Assembly (NCBI GenBank): GCA_963782595.1
Contig: CAWAKJ010000002.1
Location: 1,550,001 to 1,614,000, forward strand
Origin: JAMQPK01 sp963782595
GTDB taxonomy: Bacteria; Acidobacteriota; Vicinamibacteria; Vicinamibacterales; JAMQPK01
Length of the DNA stretch: 64,000 nt
Direction of reading: 5' to 3'
Shown here: positions 1 to 9,257 of the stretch, piece by piece
Layout of the letters: each line of letters starts with the position of its first letter
How positions within the stretch are numbered: the first letter of the stretch is position 1
The notes under the pieces: model-generated
The model's input: the letters and a program-made list of their open reading frames with translations, nothing else
Told to the model about the DNA's origin: nothing
The model's database searches: none
Made by a program: the position numbers and the translations under genes

Positions 1-1
1 T

Positions 2-811
2 CAGAAGGTCGCCGATCGCGCGCTCGAGCGCTATACCGACATTGCCATCGCCGTCTCGAAGAGCACGGCCGATTTCGTCGTCCATGCGCGAATGGTTCAA
101 CCGGAAAAGGTCAAAGTGGTCTATCTCGGCGCGCCACACGACGAGTTCAGCCGTGCGCGATCGAGTGAAGAGATCGCCGTCGCCCGGCATCAGCTTGGCA
201 TCGGCGCCGACGACTTCGCGATCGGCACGATTACCCGGCTCCACGACTCGAAAGGCAACTCATACCTCGTGGACGCCGCGCGCCTGGTCGTAGACCGGAA
301 GCCAAACGCCCGGTTCTTTCTCGTGGGCGAGGGCCCACTGCGTGAGTCGCTCGAAGCACAGGCCAGCCGGCTGGGGCTCGGCGATCGCTTCGTCTTCGTG
401 GGATTCGCCAAAGATGTGGCGGCCGTTCTGAGCGCATTCGATCTGAGTGTTTTTCCCTCGCTCTGGGAGGGCACGCCGCTCACGGCCTTCGAAGCGCTCG
501 CCTCGGGCAAACCCATCGTCGCCACCGACGCCGACGGACTGCTCGACATCCTGACCGACGGCCTCGACGCCCGCATCGTGCCCAAACGCAATGCCAGTGC
601 GCTCGCGGACGCCATCGCCGATTTGATCAGCCGGCCGGCAGAGCGCGCCCGCCTCGCCGATGCCGCGCGCCAGACGGCCCGGCGCTACGACATCGCCGCG
701 TTCGTGCGGAAGATGGAGCAACTGTACGTCCTGCTGTGCGAGGGCTCGGCCACCCGAAAGGCCGGCCGGCGGCGCGAGCCGTTGCGTGCGGATCTCTCGT
801 TTCTGGCATGA
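2..811 (+). CDS. GT4 family glycosyltransferase, 5'-truncated by the window edge
   Basis: The frame is already open at base 2, so the N-terminus lies outside the window. The visible part is the C-terminal Rossmann half of a GT-B glycosyltransferase: a sugar-nucleotide binding segment with GEGPLRE, the conserved DLSVFPSLWEGTPLTAFEAL stretch holding the E-x7-E motif, and GKPIVATDADG after it. Such enzymes transfer a sugar from an activated donor to a lipid- or glycan-linked acceptor on the cytoplasmic side of the membrane. The next gene starts inside the stop codon (ATGA), so the two are co-translated. The neighbours, a second GT4 and a GT-C membrane enzyme, point to exopolysaccharide or O-antigen assembly. 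Substrate cannot be told. Confidence 0.85.
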   Translation, partial: QKVADRALERYTDIAIAVSKSTADFVVHARMVQPEKVKVVYLGAPHDEFSRARSSEEIAVARHQLGIGADDFAIGTITRLHDSKGNSYLVDAARLVVDRKPNARFFLVGEGPLRESLEAQASRLGLGDRFVFVGFAKDVAAVLSAFDLSVFPSLWEGTPLTAFEALASGKPIVATDADGLLDILTDGLDARIVPKRNASALADAIADLISRPAERARLADAARQTARRYDIAAFVRKMEQLYVLLCEGSATRKAGRRREPLRADLSFLA

Positions 812-1852
812 GTAAACGTGTGGCCGTCGTCACGTCGACACCGTTGTTCGTAGAGGGCGGCCATCTGGTGATGGCACGTGCTCTGGTGCAGGCGCTTCGA
901 GACGAAGGACATCAGGCCGAGCTCGTTTTGACGCCGCAGAATCGATTCGGACGGCAGGGCGCGGCCTACCTGGCGACCTGGCTCACCGACGTGGGTATCG
1001 GTATCGACGGGCGTGCCATAGACCAGGTGATCTCGACGCGGTTTCCCGGCTACGCCGTTCGCCATCACAATCATGTGTGCTGGCTCAATCACACGATGCG
1101 CGAGTACTACGATCAGTGGGACTCGTTCAGCGCGTCATTGAAGTGGAAGGGACGGGTCAAAGAAACGGCGCGCCGCGGCCTCATTCACGTCGCGGACCGC
1201 TGGTTGCTGAAAAAGCATGTTCGCCGCGTACTGGCAATCTCGAGCACCGTGAAGGCGCGGCTCCATCGCTGGGGCCGCATTCCCTCCGACGTGCTCTATC
1301 CGCCGCCACCGCAGCGCGCGTATCGATGCGACGGCTATGGCGATTACATCTTCGCGGTGTCGCGGCTCGCACCGCTGAAGCGGATGTCTCTGCTGATTGA
1401 GGCGCTCGCAAACCCCGAAGCCGCCGGCATCAAGTGCATCATCGCCGGCGAAGGGGAGGAGCATCGGGCACTCGAGCAGGCGATTGTGACCAGGAACCTG
1501 TCGTACGCGCGTCAAGCTGATCGGGCGTATTGACGATCAGCAGTTACTGGAACACCTCGCCAACTGCCGCGCGGTCTGTTTTCCGCCCCTCGACGAGGAT
1601 TACGGGTTTGTGACCGTCGAAGCTTTTGCCTCGCGCAAGGCCGTCATCACCTGCACCGACAGCGGGGGACCGGCGGAACTGGTGACCAACGACGTCAACG
1701 GAAAGTTGTGCTCCCCGCGGCCCGAGACGCTGGCGGTGGCGTTGCGGGAAGTGATGGACGACACCGCGGCTGCTGAAAGAATGGGGCAGGCGGCTCTCGA
1801 CAGAGTCTCCGGCATGACATGGTCGAACGCGGTGCATCGGTTGCTGACGTGA
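808..1852 (+). pseudogene. GT4 family glycosyltransferase with a +1 frameshift near 1503
   Basis: ATG at 808 overlaps the upstream stop. Reading frame 1 gives an N-terminal GT-B domain (MSKRVAVVTSTPLFVEGGH) and the donor-binding AGEGEEHRALE, then runs into a stop at 1531-1533. From about 1502 the next frame continues the protein without a break: RVKLIGRIDDQQLLEHL, then LDEDYGFVTVEAFASRKAV with the E-x7-E motif, ending at 1852. One extra base around 1503-1505 (tcgtacgcgcg) explains the break. There is no slippery heptamer, so programmed shifting is unlikely. It is either a real inactivating mutation or an assembly error. The following gene starts at GTG 1849 and overlaps this stop, so the operon layout was intact before the change. 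Confidence 0.8.
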
Positions 1853-3843
1853 CGAGAAAGCCCGGCATCCTCGTTTCGGCGCTCTTTGGCGCCCTGCTGC
1901 TGGCGTTTGCCGTTTCGGTCGACTTTCCGAAAGCAAATGGCGGCGGGTTCAAGGGCGACGAGTCGACCTACTACCTGCTCGGGCACAGCCTTGCGCGTGA
2001 CTTCGACTTCGGCTACGAGCGGCAGGACCTCGTGCGCGTCTGGGAGGAATTCACACCGGGACCACAGGGCATCTTCCTGAAAAAGGGCAAGGACATCGAA
2101 ATTCGGGGCTCTGGCTCGTTCCCGTTCTTCCGCTGGGTGAAACACGACGATCCGGAAGGGGCCACGCGCCTCTACTTCTCCAAATCGTACATTTACCCGC
2201 TCGTCGCTGCGCCCTTCGTGTACGCGTTCGGCACGAACGGTTTTCTGATCCTTCATGCACTGCTGCTCACGTTCGACCTCCTCCTCATCTATCTGTTCAT
2301 CCTGGCCGCCACGAAGTCGAACTGGGTGGCAGTCCCGCTGGCGGTGGCGTTTCTGTGCGTGTCGGTCGTTCCGGTGTACTTCGTGTGGCTCGTTCCCGAG
2401 CTGTTGAATTTTTCCCTCGTGCTGTACGCGGTGTTCTTCTGGGCATACAAGGAGGTCGCCCGCGAGGAGAAGAACCTTCTCATGGGTCCGGCATCCGACT
2501 ACATTGCAGCCGTCTTCATCGCGCTCGCGACGTTCTCGAAGCCATCCCATCTCGTCGTCATCGGCCCGATGGTGCTGCTGGCGTTGAGTCGCCGTCAATG
2601 GAAACATGCGGCCGCGACCATCGCGATTTGCGGTGCGCTGACGGCGGCCCTGTTCGCGATGAATGCCGCGATCACGGGCGAGTTCAACTATCAAGGCGGC
2701 GATCGAAAGACGTTCTACAACTTCACCGGCTTTCCGTTCGCCAACACGTGGGAGACCTTCGACAACAGCGGCCCATCGCGCGTCCGGGAAGACTTGATGG
2801 TGGGCGATGTGCTGGTCAACACCCACTCGGGCACGGTCCTACTCCACAACCTCTGGTATTTCCTTCTGGGGCGGAATGCGGGCCTGCTTCCGTACTTCTT
2901 CCCGGGTATTCTCGCCCTGGTGCTGTTCCTGCTGTCCAGGGAGAAGTATCTGTGGCAATGGCTCACACTCGCCACGATTGCGGGTGTCGTGCTGATGCAC
3001 GTGTTCGTGTGGCCGTTCACCTGGAATGGCGGAGGAGGACCGGTTGGCAGTCGTTACTTCCTCGCGTTCTACCCGTTGTTTCTGCTGCTCATTCCGGCGA
3101 CCGCTGGCACAGGCGCGGCGATTGCGGCATTCCTTGGCGGCGCGGTATTCACAGCTCAAATCCTCCTGAATCCCTTCACCGTGTCGCTGCGCCCAGGCGA
3201 GCACACCAAATCGGGCGCGCTTCGGCTGCTACCGATTGAGTTGACGCTCCTGCACGATTTGCCGGTGGCGCAGGATAGCGACCGCATGAGAAAGACAGTC
3301 GGACCACCGCAGCCAGGCCCGCAGGCGTTTGCCTACTTTCCCGACGACAACGCGTTCAATCCGGAACAGACCCCGCCGGGATCGAATGACTGGTGGTTCT
3401 GGGTCAAGGGCCATTCGAAGGCCGAAGTCGTGTTGCGTGGGCCGGTCGCGAGCCTCGGCGGCAACAGATGGCTCACGAAAGCCATTGCGCGATTGAACGT
3501 CGAGGTCCGCAACGGCAGCATCGCGAATCGCGTGACGGTGGCGACCGGAAGCGAGACGCAGACCCTGGAGATGACGCCGGGAGAGCTCAGAAAGATCTCC
3601 CTCGACGTCCCGGCGGGCGTGCCGTTCCGCCGCGAGGTGCAGCCCACGAGCTATCTCTACACGCTCTCGATCGAGACGACCGCGGGCTTCGTGCCGTTCC
3701 TCGACAACCCGTGTCCGCAGCGCGACAACTGTCCGCCGGGAGACGCCCGCTTTCTTGGCGCGATGATCCACCTGATCCCGGAGTACACTGACGCAGACAT
3801 CACGACCGGATGGGTGCCGCCCGGCGGCCACGTTGATCCGTGA
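1849..3843 (+). CDS. GT-C type membrane glycosyltransferase (ArnT/PMT-like)
   Basis: About 664 residues if started at GTG 1849, which overlaps the previous stop as GTGA; an in-frame ATG at 1819 would overlap more. The N-terminus is a membrane helix, followed by the acidic pair in KGDESTYY (D37, E38), which matches the catalytic/metal-binding position in the first periplasmic loop of GT-C enzymes. Roughly ten hydrophobic helices follow up to residue 430, then a soluble C-terminal domain of about 220 residues. GT-C enzymes use polyprenyl-phosphate sugars and glycosylate lipid or protein acceptors on the periplasmic side. Its position after two GT4 genes fits polysaccharide or lipid A decoration. 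Exact substrate is unknown. Confidence 0.75.
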   Translation: MTRKPGILVSALFGALLLAFAVSVDFPKANGGGFKGDESTYYLLGHSLARDFDFGYERQDLVRVWEEFTPGPQGIFLKKGKDIEIRGSGSFPFFRWVKHDDPEGATRLYFSKSYIYPLVAAPFVYAFGTNGFLILHALLLTFDLLLIYLFILAATKSNWVAVPLAVAFLCVSVVPVYFVWLVPELLNFSLVLYAVFFWAYKEVAREEKNLLMGPASDYIAAVFIALATFSKPSHLVVIGPMVLLALSRRQWKHAAATIAICGALTAALFAMNAAITGEFNYQGGDRKTFYNFTGFPFANTWETFDNSGPSRVREDLMVGDVLVNTHSGTVLLHNLWYFLLGRNAGLLPYFFPGILALVLFLLSREKYLWQWLTLATIAGVVLMHVFVWPFTWNGGGGPVGSRYFLAFYPLFLLLIPATAGTGAAIAAFLGGAVFTAQILLNPFTVSLRPGEHTKSGALRLLPIELTLLHDLPVAQDSDRMRKTVGPPQPGPQAFAYFPDDNAFNPEQTPPGSNDWWFWVKGHSKAEVVLRGPVASLGGNRWLTKAIARLNVEVRNGSIANRVTVATGSETQTLEMTPGELRKISLDVPAGVPFRREVQPTSYLYTLSIETTAGFVPFLDNPCPQRDNCPPGDARFLGAMIHLIPEYTDADITTGWVPPGGHVDP

Positions 3844-3857
3844 CCGAGCGAAGCGGC

Positions 3858-3886
3858 CCGCCTTCGCTCGGCTTCGGCGTGGTCTC
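3858..3886. repeat. Copy of the dispersed GCCTTCGC / CTTCGGCG element
   Basis: The short gap between the glycosyltransferase and ttcA holds cccgccttcgctcggcttcg followed by gcgtggtc. The same word order, GCCTTCGCT then GCT(T/C)CGGCG, recurs at 29263 inside rnpB and at 62806 inside a pseudopilin gene. Confidence 0.55.
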
Positions 3887-3902
3887 GCCAGAGTTCGCTT
3901 GA

Positions 3903-4781
3903 ATGCTGCGAACGTCGGCGGACGCGGGGGCGCAGGAGCCCCCGGATGAAGAAAGGACGGCAGCGGTGGGGTACTCGACGCACCTTGAAGCCAAGGTTGC
4001 GAGAAAAGTCACGAAAGCGATCCACGACTTCAATCTGATCGAAGACGGCGACCGCGTGATGGTCGGCCTCTCGGGCGGAAAGGACAGCTGGGCGCTGATA
4101 CAGATTCTCGATGTGCTGCGCAAGCGCGCGCCGATTCGGTTTTCGATCATCGGAGTCAACATCGATTCCGGGTATGAGGACTTCCAGCACGGCACCATCA
4201 AGAGCACGTGCGACGCGCACGGCTGGGAGTGCCACGTCGAACACACCTCCATCGGCGACGTAATGGACGACCTGCTCGGCGCCAACACGACGCCGTGCTC
4301 ACTTTGCGCGCGTTTGCGGCGCGGCGCGCTGTACCGGCTGGCCGACAAAGTCGGGGCCACCAAGATCGCGCTCGGGCATCATGCCGACGACTTCATCGAA
4401 ACACTCCTGCTGAATCTGTTCTTCGAAGGCAGCCTGAAAGCCATGCCGGCACGCCTCGTGTCGGACGACCGCGCGCACGTGGTGATTCGACCACTGGTGT
4501 ACATCGGCGAGGGCGACTGCCGCGACTACACGACGTCGATGAAGCTGCCCGTCATCAGCTGCTGCTGTCCAGCGTGTGGCGACTTGAGTCTGCAGCGCCA
4601 ACGCATCAAGCAGCTCCTGATGGATCTCGAGCGCGACAATGTCGGCGTCAAGAACTCGATGCTCAAAGCGCTGTCGAACGTGTCGCCGCGGCACCTGCTC
4701 GACACACGGTTGAACCCGGCGGCGGAAATTCTCGAGGAGCAGGACTCCCCCAGACTGCTCCAGATTCGGATCGGCACGTAA
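3903..4781 (+). CDS. ttcA: tRNA 2-thiocytidine biosynthesis protein TtcA
   Basis: PP-loop ATPase that thiolates cytidine 32 of certain tRNAs using an iron-sulfur cluster. The PP-loop SGGKDS lies at residues 57-62. The TtcA cysteine pair CSLC is at 132-135, and a further cysteine group, CCCPACGD, lies around residue 220, matching the cluster ligands of the family. GHHADDFIETLLLNLFFEG is also a TtcA signature. Length 292 residues is normal. The start is uncertain: ATG 3903 has no clear Shine-Dalgarno, while GTG 3966 has AAAGGA eight bases upstream; 3903 gives the more usual N-terminal length. dtd follows after 8 bases, so two tRNA-quality genes share a transcript. Confidence 0.88.
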   Translation: MLRTSADAGAQEPPDEERTAAVGYSTHLEAKVARKVTKAIHDFNLIEDGDRVMVGLSGGKDSWALIQILDVLRKRAPIRFSIIGVNIDSGYEDFQHGTIKSTCDAHGWECHVEHTSIGDVMDDLLGANTTPCSLCARLRRGALYRLADKVGATKIALGHHADDFIETLLLNLFFEGSLKAMPARLVSDDRAHVVIRPLVYIGEGDCRDYTTSMKLPVISCCCPACGDLSLQRQRIKQLLMDLERDNVGVKNSMLKALSNVSPRHLLDTRLNPAAEILEEQDSPRLLQIRIGT

Positions 4782-4789
4782 ACGACCCT

Positions 4790-5239
4790 ATGCGCGCCGT
4801 CGTCCAACGCGTCACGTCTGCGCGCGTGCGCGTCGGCGACCGCCTCGTCGGGGAGATTGGGCGCGGACTGCTCGTCTTCGCGGGCGTCGAGAAGGGCGAC
4901 GGTCCGGACGACATCGCGTATATCGCCGGCAAAGTGAACGACCTTCGCATCTTCGAGGACGCAGCCGGCAAGATGAACCTCTCCATCGGGGAAGCGGGGG
5001 GTGCGGTGCTGGCGGTCTCGCAGTTCACGCTGTGCGGCGACTGCCGTAAAGGACGGCGGCCGTCGTTCGACGGGGCAGAAGCGCCGCTCGCCGCCAGGCC
5101 GCTGTACGAAGCGCTCGTGGACGAGCTTCGGGCGAAGAATCTGACAGTCGAAACAGGTGAGTTCCAGGCGCAGATGGAAGTAGAACTCGTGAACGACGGA
5201 CCGGTGACCATTCTTCTCGACAGTCGCCGGCGCTGGTGA
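4790..5239 (+). CDS. dtd: D-aminoacyl-tRNA deacylase
   Basis: Hydrolyses D-amino acids wrongly attached to tRNA (and glycine from tRNA-Ala) in the cytoplasm. The 149-residue protein starts with the family's MRAVVQRVTSARVRVG and carries the SQFTLCGDCRKGRRPSF motif around residue 80 and the C-terminal NDGPVTI, whose Gly-Pro is the cross-subunit motif that rejects L-amino acids. It begins 8 bases after ttcA. Nothing is missing from the fold. Confidence 0.95.
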   Translation: MRAVVQRVTSARVRVGDRLVGEIGRGLLVFAGVEKGDGPDDIAYIAGKVNDLRIFEDAAGKMNLSIGEAGGAVLAVSQFTLCGDCRKGRRPSFDGAEAPLAARPLYEALVDELRAKNLTVETGEFQAQMEVELVNDGPVTILLDSRRRW

Positions 5240-5252
5240 ACCGGGGGGACCA

Positions 5253-6098
5253 ATGATCAATTCAGTCAAATTCTGTGTGTTGTTCGCGTTCTGCCTGAGT
5301 GCGGCTGCCGATGTGTGGGCGCAGCAGCGTCCGCTACTGACCGAAGATCCCGAAACCATCGGCGCCGACCGAATCCTCGTCGAGGGGGGCGTCACGTTCG
5401 ACAAGGATCAAACGAATACGGCGAATGGGCTCAACGGGGATATCACCCGGCTGGCCACCTTCGGCACCAGCATCGGGCTCAGCCCGACAGCCGAGATCCA
5501 GGTGGACGGAGGACTCGTGCAGCAGCTCGACGTCAATCGGCGGATTCCCACGGCGCCGCTGGCGAGGAACACGTCGCTCGTTGCCGGTGACAGGGCCTCC
5601 AGCTTCGAAGACTTTGTCATCGCGACGAAGATCCGCTTCGCCTCCGAAACAGAATCGAGGCCCGCTCTGGGCGTGCGTTTCGGGACGAAGCTGCCCACCT
5701 CGCCCGTCAACGACGGCATCGGCCTCGGCACAACGGATTTTTTCGCGACCTTCCTGGTGGCCAAGACCGTTCAATCGGTGAGGACCGTGGGAAATGCCGG
5801 CCTGTTCATGCTCGGCAACCCTGAGGGTCAGGATTCGGTAACCGCCCTCGGTTTCGGGGTTTCCGTCGCCCGGGCGCTGACCAACGAATTCGAGGTCGTC
5901 GGCGAGGTGGTCGGCCGGCTCACGCCCTTCGAGAAGATCGTCCCGGCCGGCCTGGAGAGCCGCGGCCTGTTCAAGCTGGCCGGACGCTACACCTATGCCA
6001 TGCTGCGTCTGGACTTCGGCATGCTTGCCGGCTTTACGGATCGCGACCCGAGCTTTGGCATATCAGGCGGCGCGACGTACGTAATCACCCGACGATAG
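5253..6098 (+). CDS. Outer-membrane beta-barrel protein of unknown function
   Basis: 281 residues with a signal peptide (MINSVKFCVLFAFCLSAAAD, cut near AQQ). The mature part opens with RPLLTEDPETIGADRILVE, typical of the phenol-degradation MetA-like or 'transporter' barrel family, and then alternates polar and hydrophobic residues in strand-like blocks ending in a hydrophobic, aromatic-poor segment. I infer an outer-membrane pore or structural barrel; no transport substrate can be proposed. It follows dtd after 13 bases with GGGGGGACCA upstream of ATG, so it may be read from the same transcript. A strong hairpin terminator follows directly. Confidence 0.6.
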   Translation: MINSVKFCVLFAFCLSAAADVWAQQRPLLTEDPETIGADRILVEGGVTFDKDQTNTANGLNGDITRLATFGTSIGLSPTAEIQVDGGLVQQLDVNRRIPTAPLARNTSLVAGDRASSFEDFVIATKIRFASETESRPALGVRFGTKLPTSPVNDGIGLGTTDFFATFLVAKTVQSVRTVGNAGLFMLGNPEGQDSVTALGFGVSVARALTNEFEVVGEVVGRLTPFEKIVPAGLESRGLFKLAGRYTYAMLRLDFGMLAGFTDRDPSFGISGGATYVITRR

Positions 6099-6123
6099 GG
6101 GGACGGGAATCCCGTCCCCTTTT
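6099..6123. terminator. Bidirectional intrinsic terminator between convergent genes
   Basis: A perfect 9-bp stem, GGGGACGGG (6099-6107) with CCCGTCCCC (6111-6119), has a three-base loop and is followed by TTTT at 6120-6123. It sits exactly between the stop codons of the plus-strand barrel gene and the minus-strand amidohydrolase gene. Confidence 0.8.
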
Positions 6124-7790
6124 CACCTGCGCCGGTAGCCGGGGCCGCGCACGAACCGGCCTGGCGTCGCACCGGTGTGCTCGCCGTCTTTCAGCACCTG
6201 AACGCCGTTGACGAATACATGCGTCATGCCTGTGCTGTATCGATGCGGTGAATCGAACGTCGCGTGGTCCTGAATCGTGTTGGGATCGAAGACGACCACG
6301 TCCGCGTAATGACCTTGTTTCAGCGCACCGCGCCTGTCGAGCTTCAGATTGGCAGCCGGCAACGACGTGAGCCGCCGGATCGCCTCTTCGATCGACATCA
6401 CCTTCTCATCACGGACGTAACGCCCCAGCAACCGCGCGACATTTCCGTAGGCACGCGGATGCGGATTCGATTTCAGGAAGACGCCTTCTGGAGCCAGCGA
6501 TTCCGCATCGGAGTCGAAGCTCACCCAGGGGAGCTTCAACTGCTTCCGAATGTTGTCTTCCGACATGAGGAAATACACGGTACCCACACGGCTGTCGTCC
6601 TCGATGACGAGATCCATCGCGGTCTCTTCCGGTGTCTTGCCCCGCATTTTCGCCACCGCCGCCAGCGTCTTCCCGGTGAGCGGCTTCAACTTGTCCTGTT
6701 TGAACGCCACGAGCAACACGCGCTCGGGCGAGCCGGCCGCCAGATAGAGACTCTCCCATGCGTTGGTCGGCGTGGTCATCTCGCGTCTGACTCGCTCGCG
6801 GATGGCCGGATCCTTGAGTCGACGAATCCATTCGCGCAGTCCGCCTTCCTGCACCCACGGCGGCATCGCGGCATCGAGTCCAGTCGCGCCGGCAGGGTAG
6901 TTGTACATGTCTGCGGTAATCGCCAGTCCCTGTGCGCGCGCCGTTTCGATGCGGGCAATGACCTGATCCATCTTCGGCCAGTTCTGTTCGCCTGCGGCTT
7001 TCAAGTGATAAATCTCGGCCGGCACCTTCGCATCACGTGCGATTCGAATCAGCTCGTCGACGGCTTCGAGCAATGCGTTGCCTTCGCTGCGGATGTGCGA
7101 GATGTACATCCCGCCGTGTCTGCCGGCCTCCTCCGCGAGCGCAATCAGTTCGTCCGTCTTCGCGTAGAACGCAGGCGCATAGATCAGAGAAGACCCGACG
7201 CCGACCGCGCCTTCCTCCATCGCCGCACGGACGAGTGCGCGCATGCGGTCGAGCTCGTCTGGGTTCGGCGCCCGATCGGCATACCCGAGCTCGTGGATGC
7301 GGACCGTCGTCGCGCCGACAAACGACGCCACGTTCGTTGAAATGCCCTTCTTTTCAAGGAACGTCAGGTACTCCCCGAGCGTCGTCCAGGAGATGTCGTA
7401 CTTGATGTCGCCCTGAAGCTCGGTGTTCAGTTTCTTCATCGACGGACTCAGCGGCCCCATGGACTCGCCCTCGCCCATCACCTCGAGAGTCACGCCCTGC
7501 CTGATGTCGCTCTGTGACCGGCCATCGTGTATCAAGGACTCGTTGGCCCAACTCAACATGTTGATGAAGCCAGGTGCCACCGCAAGACCGCGGGCATCGA
7601 TCGCGAGTGCAGCGTTGGCACGGCTCAAATCGCCGATGTCCGCGATTTGATCGCCGCGAATGCCAACATCAACCCGTGCAGCCGGTCCGCCGGAGCCGTC
7701 ATATACCGCTCCACCACGAATGACGACGTCGTAACGCGGAGGCGGGGCGCACGCAGCCAAGGAGCACAAGAGAACGAACACCCTTTTCAT
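6123..7790 (-). CDS. N-acyl-D-amino-acid deacylase-like amidohydrolase, lipoprotein
   Basis: 555 residues. The N-terminus carries a lipobox (LAAC, Cys14), so the enzyme should be exported and lipid-anchored. The body matches D-aminoacylases of the amidohydrolase superfamily: DVVIRGGAVYDGSGGPAARV near the start, ISHIRSEG (H232), EIYHLKAAG (H262), FDSDAESLAPEG and a C-terminal ADVVVFDPNTIQDHAT. The normal metal-binding HxH after PGFID is replaced: the protein reads PGFINMLSWAN, with Leu79 and Trp81 where the two histidines should be. It may bind one metal or have a different reaction. Its start overlaps the end of glpD by four bases (ATGA), so the two are co-translated. Confidence 0.8.
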   Translation of the reverse strand: MKRVFVLLCSLAACAPPPRYDVVIRGGAVYDGSGGPAARVDVGIRGDQIADIGDLSRANAALAIDARGLAVAPGFINMLSWANESLIHDGRSQSDIRQGVTLEVMGEGESMGPLSPSMKKLNTELQGDIKYDISWTTLGEYLTFLEKKGISTNVASFVGATTVRIHELGYADRAPNPDELDRMRALVRAAMEEGAVGVGSSLIYAPAFYAKTDELIALAEEAGRHGGMYISHIRSEGNALLEAVDELIRIARDAKVPAEIYHLKAAGEQNWPKMDQVIARIETARAQGLAITADMYNYPAGATGLDAAMPPWVQEGGLREWIRRLKDPAIRERVRREMTTPTNAWESLYLAAGSPERVLLVAFKQDKLKPLTGKTLAAVAKMRGKTPEETAMDLVIEDDSRVGTVYFLMSEDNIRKQLKLPWVSFDSDAESLAPEGVFLKSNPHPRAYGNVARLLGRYVRDEKVMSIEEAIRRLTSLPAANLKLDRRGALKQGHYADVVVFDPNTIQDHATFDSPHRYSTGMTHVFVNGVQVLKDGEHTGATPGRFVRGPGYRRR

Positions 7791-9244
7791 AGAACCTCGT
7801 AGAAGACCCTCAGCGCTTCGATTTCGCGGCGCTTCCGTTCCTCGGACCAGCCAATTGCCGCCTGCATGCGGCCGGCGATATCGGTCGCAACGTCGTCCCC
7901 TGGATGACCGGCCGCACCAAGACCCGTTCGTCGGACGACGACGTCGACGAGTGTTTGCGCCATTTCATCCCGAATCGCGTGCAGGACGGGATCGGATGCG
8001 TCTCGATCGTCCAGACCCGCTTCGGGCAGCACCGTCTCGGCCGTGCGGCATTGGACGGGGGAGCGACCGAGTTTCTGGAACACCAGATTGACAGCGCGCT
8101 CGGCGACCGCTCGTGCCGTGGTGTACTTGACGCCGACAATCGAGATCAGTCCGGCCATTCCACCGTCGCTGTCGTGATCGATGATGCGCGAGTGGCCTGC
8201 CAGCGTCAGCCGTTCGCCGCTCTCCGCCGCCGGCACAACACCGCGATGCACCAGTGTGATCTCGTCCGGCTTCAGGGCGAAGGCCGGAAAAGTATCGTTG
8301 ATCTCGCGCACGAATGCGTCCACTTCGCCACGCGTGGCGGCCTGATCGTCGGGCTGTCGCTGGTCGGCAGACTCGCTCGTGCCGACGAGCGTCCGCCCTT
8401 GCCACGGCAGCATCACGAGCGCACGGCCGAAGCGCGTCGGCGCGACCAGCGCGGCCTTGCGCGCCGGACGAGACGTGACGACGTTCATCGCCTTCAGCAA
8501 GGGCCATCGCGTCCGAACGCCCAACTGGTTGAGCAGCGTCGCGCTCCATGGGCCTGAGGCATTCACGACGACGCGAGCCCGGATCTCGAATGCCGATCCG
8601 GTCAACCCGTCGCGCGCGCTCGTGCCGGTAACCCTCCCGTCGTTCAGTCGCAGCGAGCAAGCCTCGGTGTAATTCGCCAGCGCGGCGCCGTATTTGGCAG
8701 CCGCCTTCGCAAAAGACAGCGTGAGACGATCGCCGCTGGTCGTCTCGTAATCGTGCCAGACCGCGGCCGAGGCGACAGTGCGAATCGCCCCTTCGAACAG
8801 CTCGCGGCATTGCGCCCCCGCGACGACCCGACCCGGTGGCAGGTGGCGTGTCACGTCGACGCCGTCATTGCGGTCGACGCCTACGAGCGCGTCGAGCGCG
8901 AGCGCCGTTTTCATCGCAATCGGGTTGCGGGTGAGGGACGAGCCCGTCGGCATGGCGAACGCCAGCGGCGCGACAAAGCGTGGTGCGATCCGTGCGAACG
9001 CGCGCCGCTCTCGAATCGATTCGCGCATGCGCCGGAGGTCGGCCGACTGCAGGTAGCGCAACCCGCCGTGAATCGTCTTCAGGTGGTTGAACGATGTAGC
9101 GGCGCCGAAATCGCCGCGTTCGACCAGCGCGACCGAAAGACCACGCTGCGCCGCATCGCAGGCAATCGTCAAACCATAGATGCCGCCGCCGACCACCACC
9201 ACATCGAATTCACGTTCGGCGAGGCGCGCGAGATCTCGAATCAA
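7787..9244 (-). CDS. glpD: FAD-dependent glycerol-3-phosphate dehydrogenase
   Basis: Oxidises sn-glycerol 3-phosphate to dihydroxyacetone phosphate and passes electrons to the quinone pool at the inner membrane. 485 residues. The dinucleotide-binding GGGIYG is at 19-24, followed by VERGDFGAATS and the GlpD-specific IHGGLRYLQ near residue 60. The usual SSKLIHGG is extended here to SFNHLKTIHGG, a small insertion. C-terminal GMAGLISIVGVKYTTAR fits the FAD-binding end of the domain. It is the first gene of a two-gene minus-strand unit with the amidohydrolase lipoprotein; the metabolic link between them is not obvious. Only 27 bases separate it from the divergent methyltransferase gene. Confidence 0.87.
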   Translation of the reverse strand: MIRDLARLAEREFDVVVVGGGIYGLTIACDAAQRGLSVALVERGDFGAATSFNHLKTIHGGLRYLQSADLRRMRESIRERRAFARIAPRFVAPLAFAMPTGSSLTRNPIAMKTALALDALVGVDRNDGVDVTRHLPPGRVVAGAQCRELFEGAIRTVASAAVWHDYETTSGDRLTLSFAKAAAKYGAALANYTEACSLRLNDGRVTGTSARDGLTGSAFEIRARVVVNASGPWSATLLNQLGVRTRWPLLKAMNVVTSRPARKAALVAPTRFGRALVMLPWQGRTLVGTSESADQRQPDDQAATRGEVDAFVREINDTFPAFALKPDEITLVHRGVVPAAESGERLTLAGHSRIIDHDSDGGMAGLISIVGVKYTTARAVAERAVNLVFQKLGRSPVQCRTAETVLPEAGLDDRDASDPVLHAIRDEMAQTLVDVVVRRTGLGAAGHPGDDVATDIAGRMQAAIGWSEERKRREIEALRVFYEVL

Positions 9245-9257
9245 GCGGGAACTATCT

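Noticed and set aside
1495..1510. Programmed frameshifting in the GT4 gene
   Set aside because: There is no slippery heptamer or downstream pseudoknot-like structure at tcgtacgcgcg; mutation or assembly error is simpler.
1600..2826. Long open frame of 408 residues on the minus strand
   Set aside because: It is antisense to the GT-C glycosyltransferase, low in hydrophobic pattern and rich in Arg/His/Gln typical of shadow frames in GC-rich DNA.
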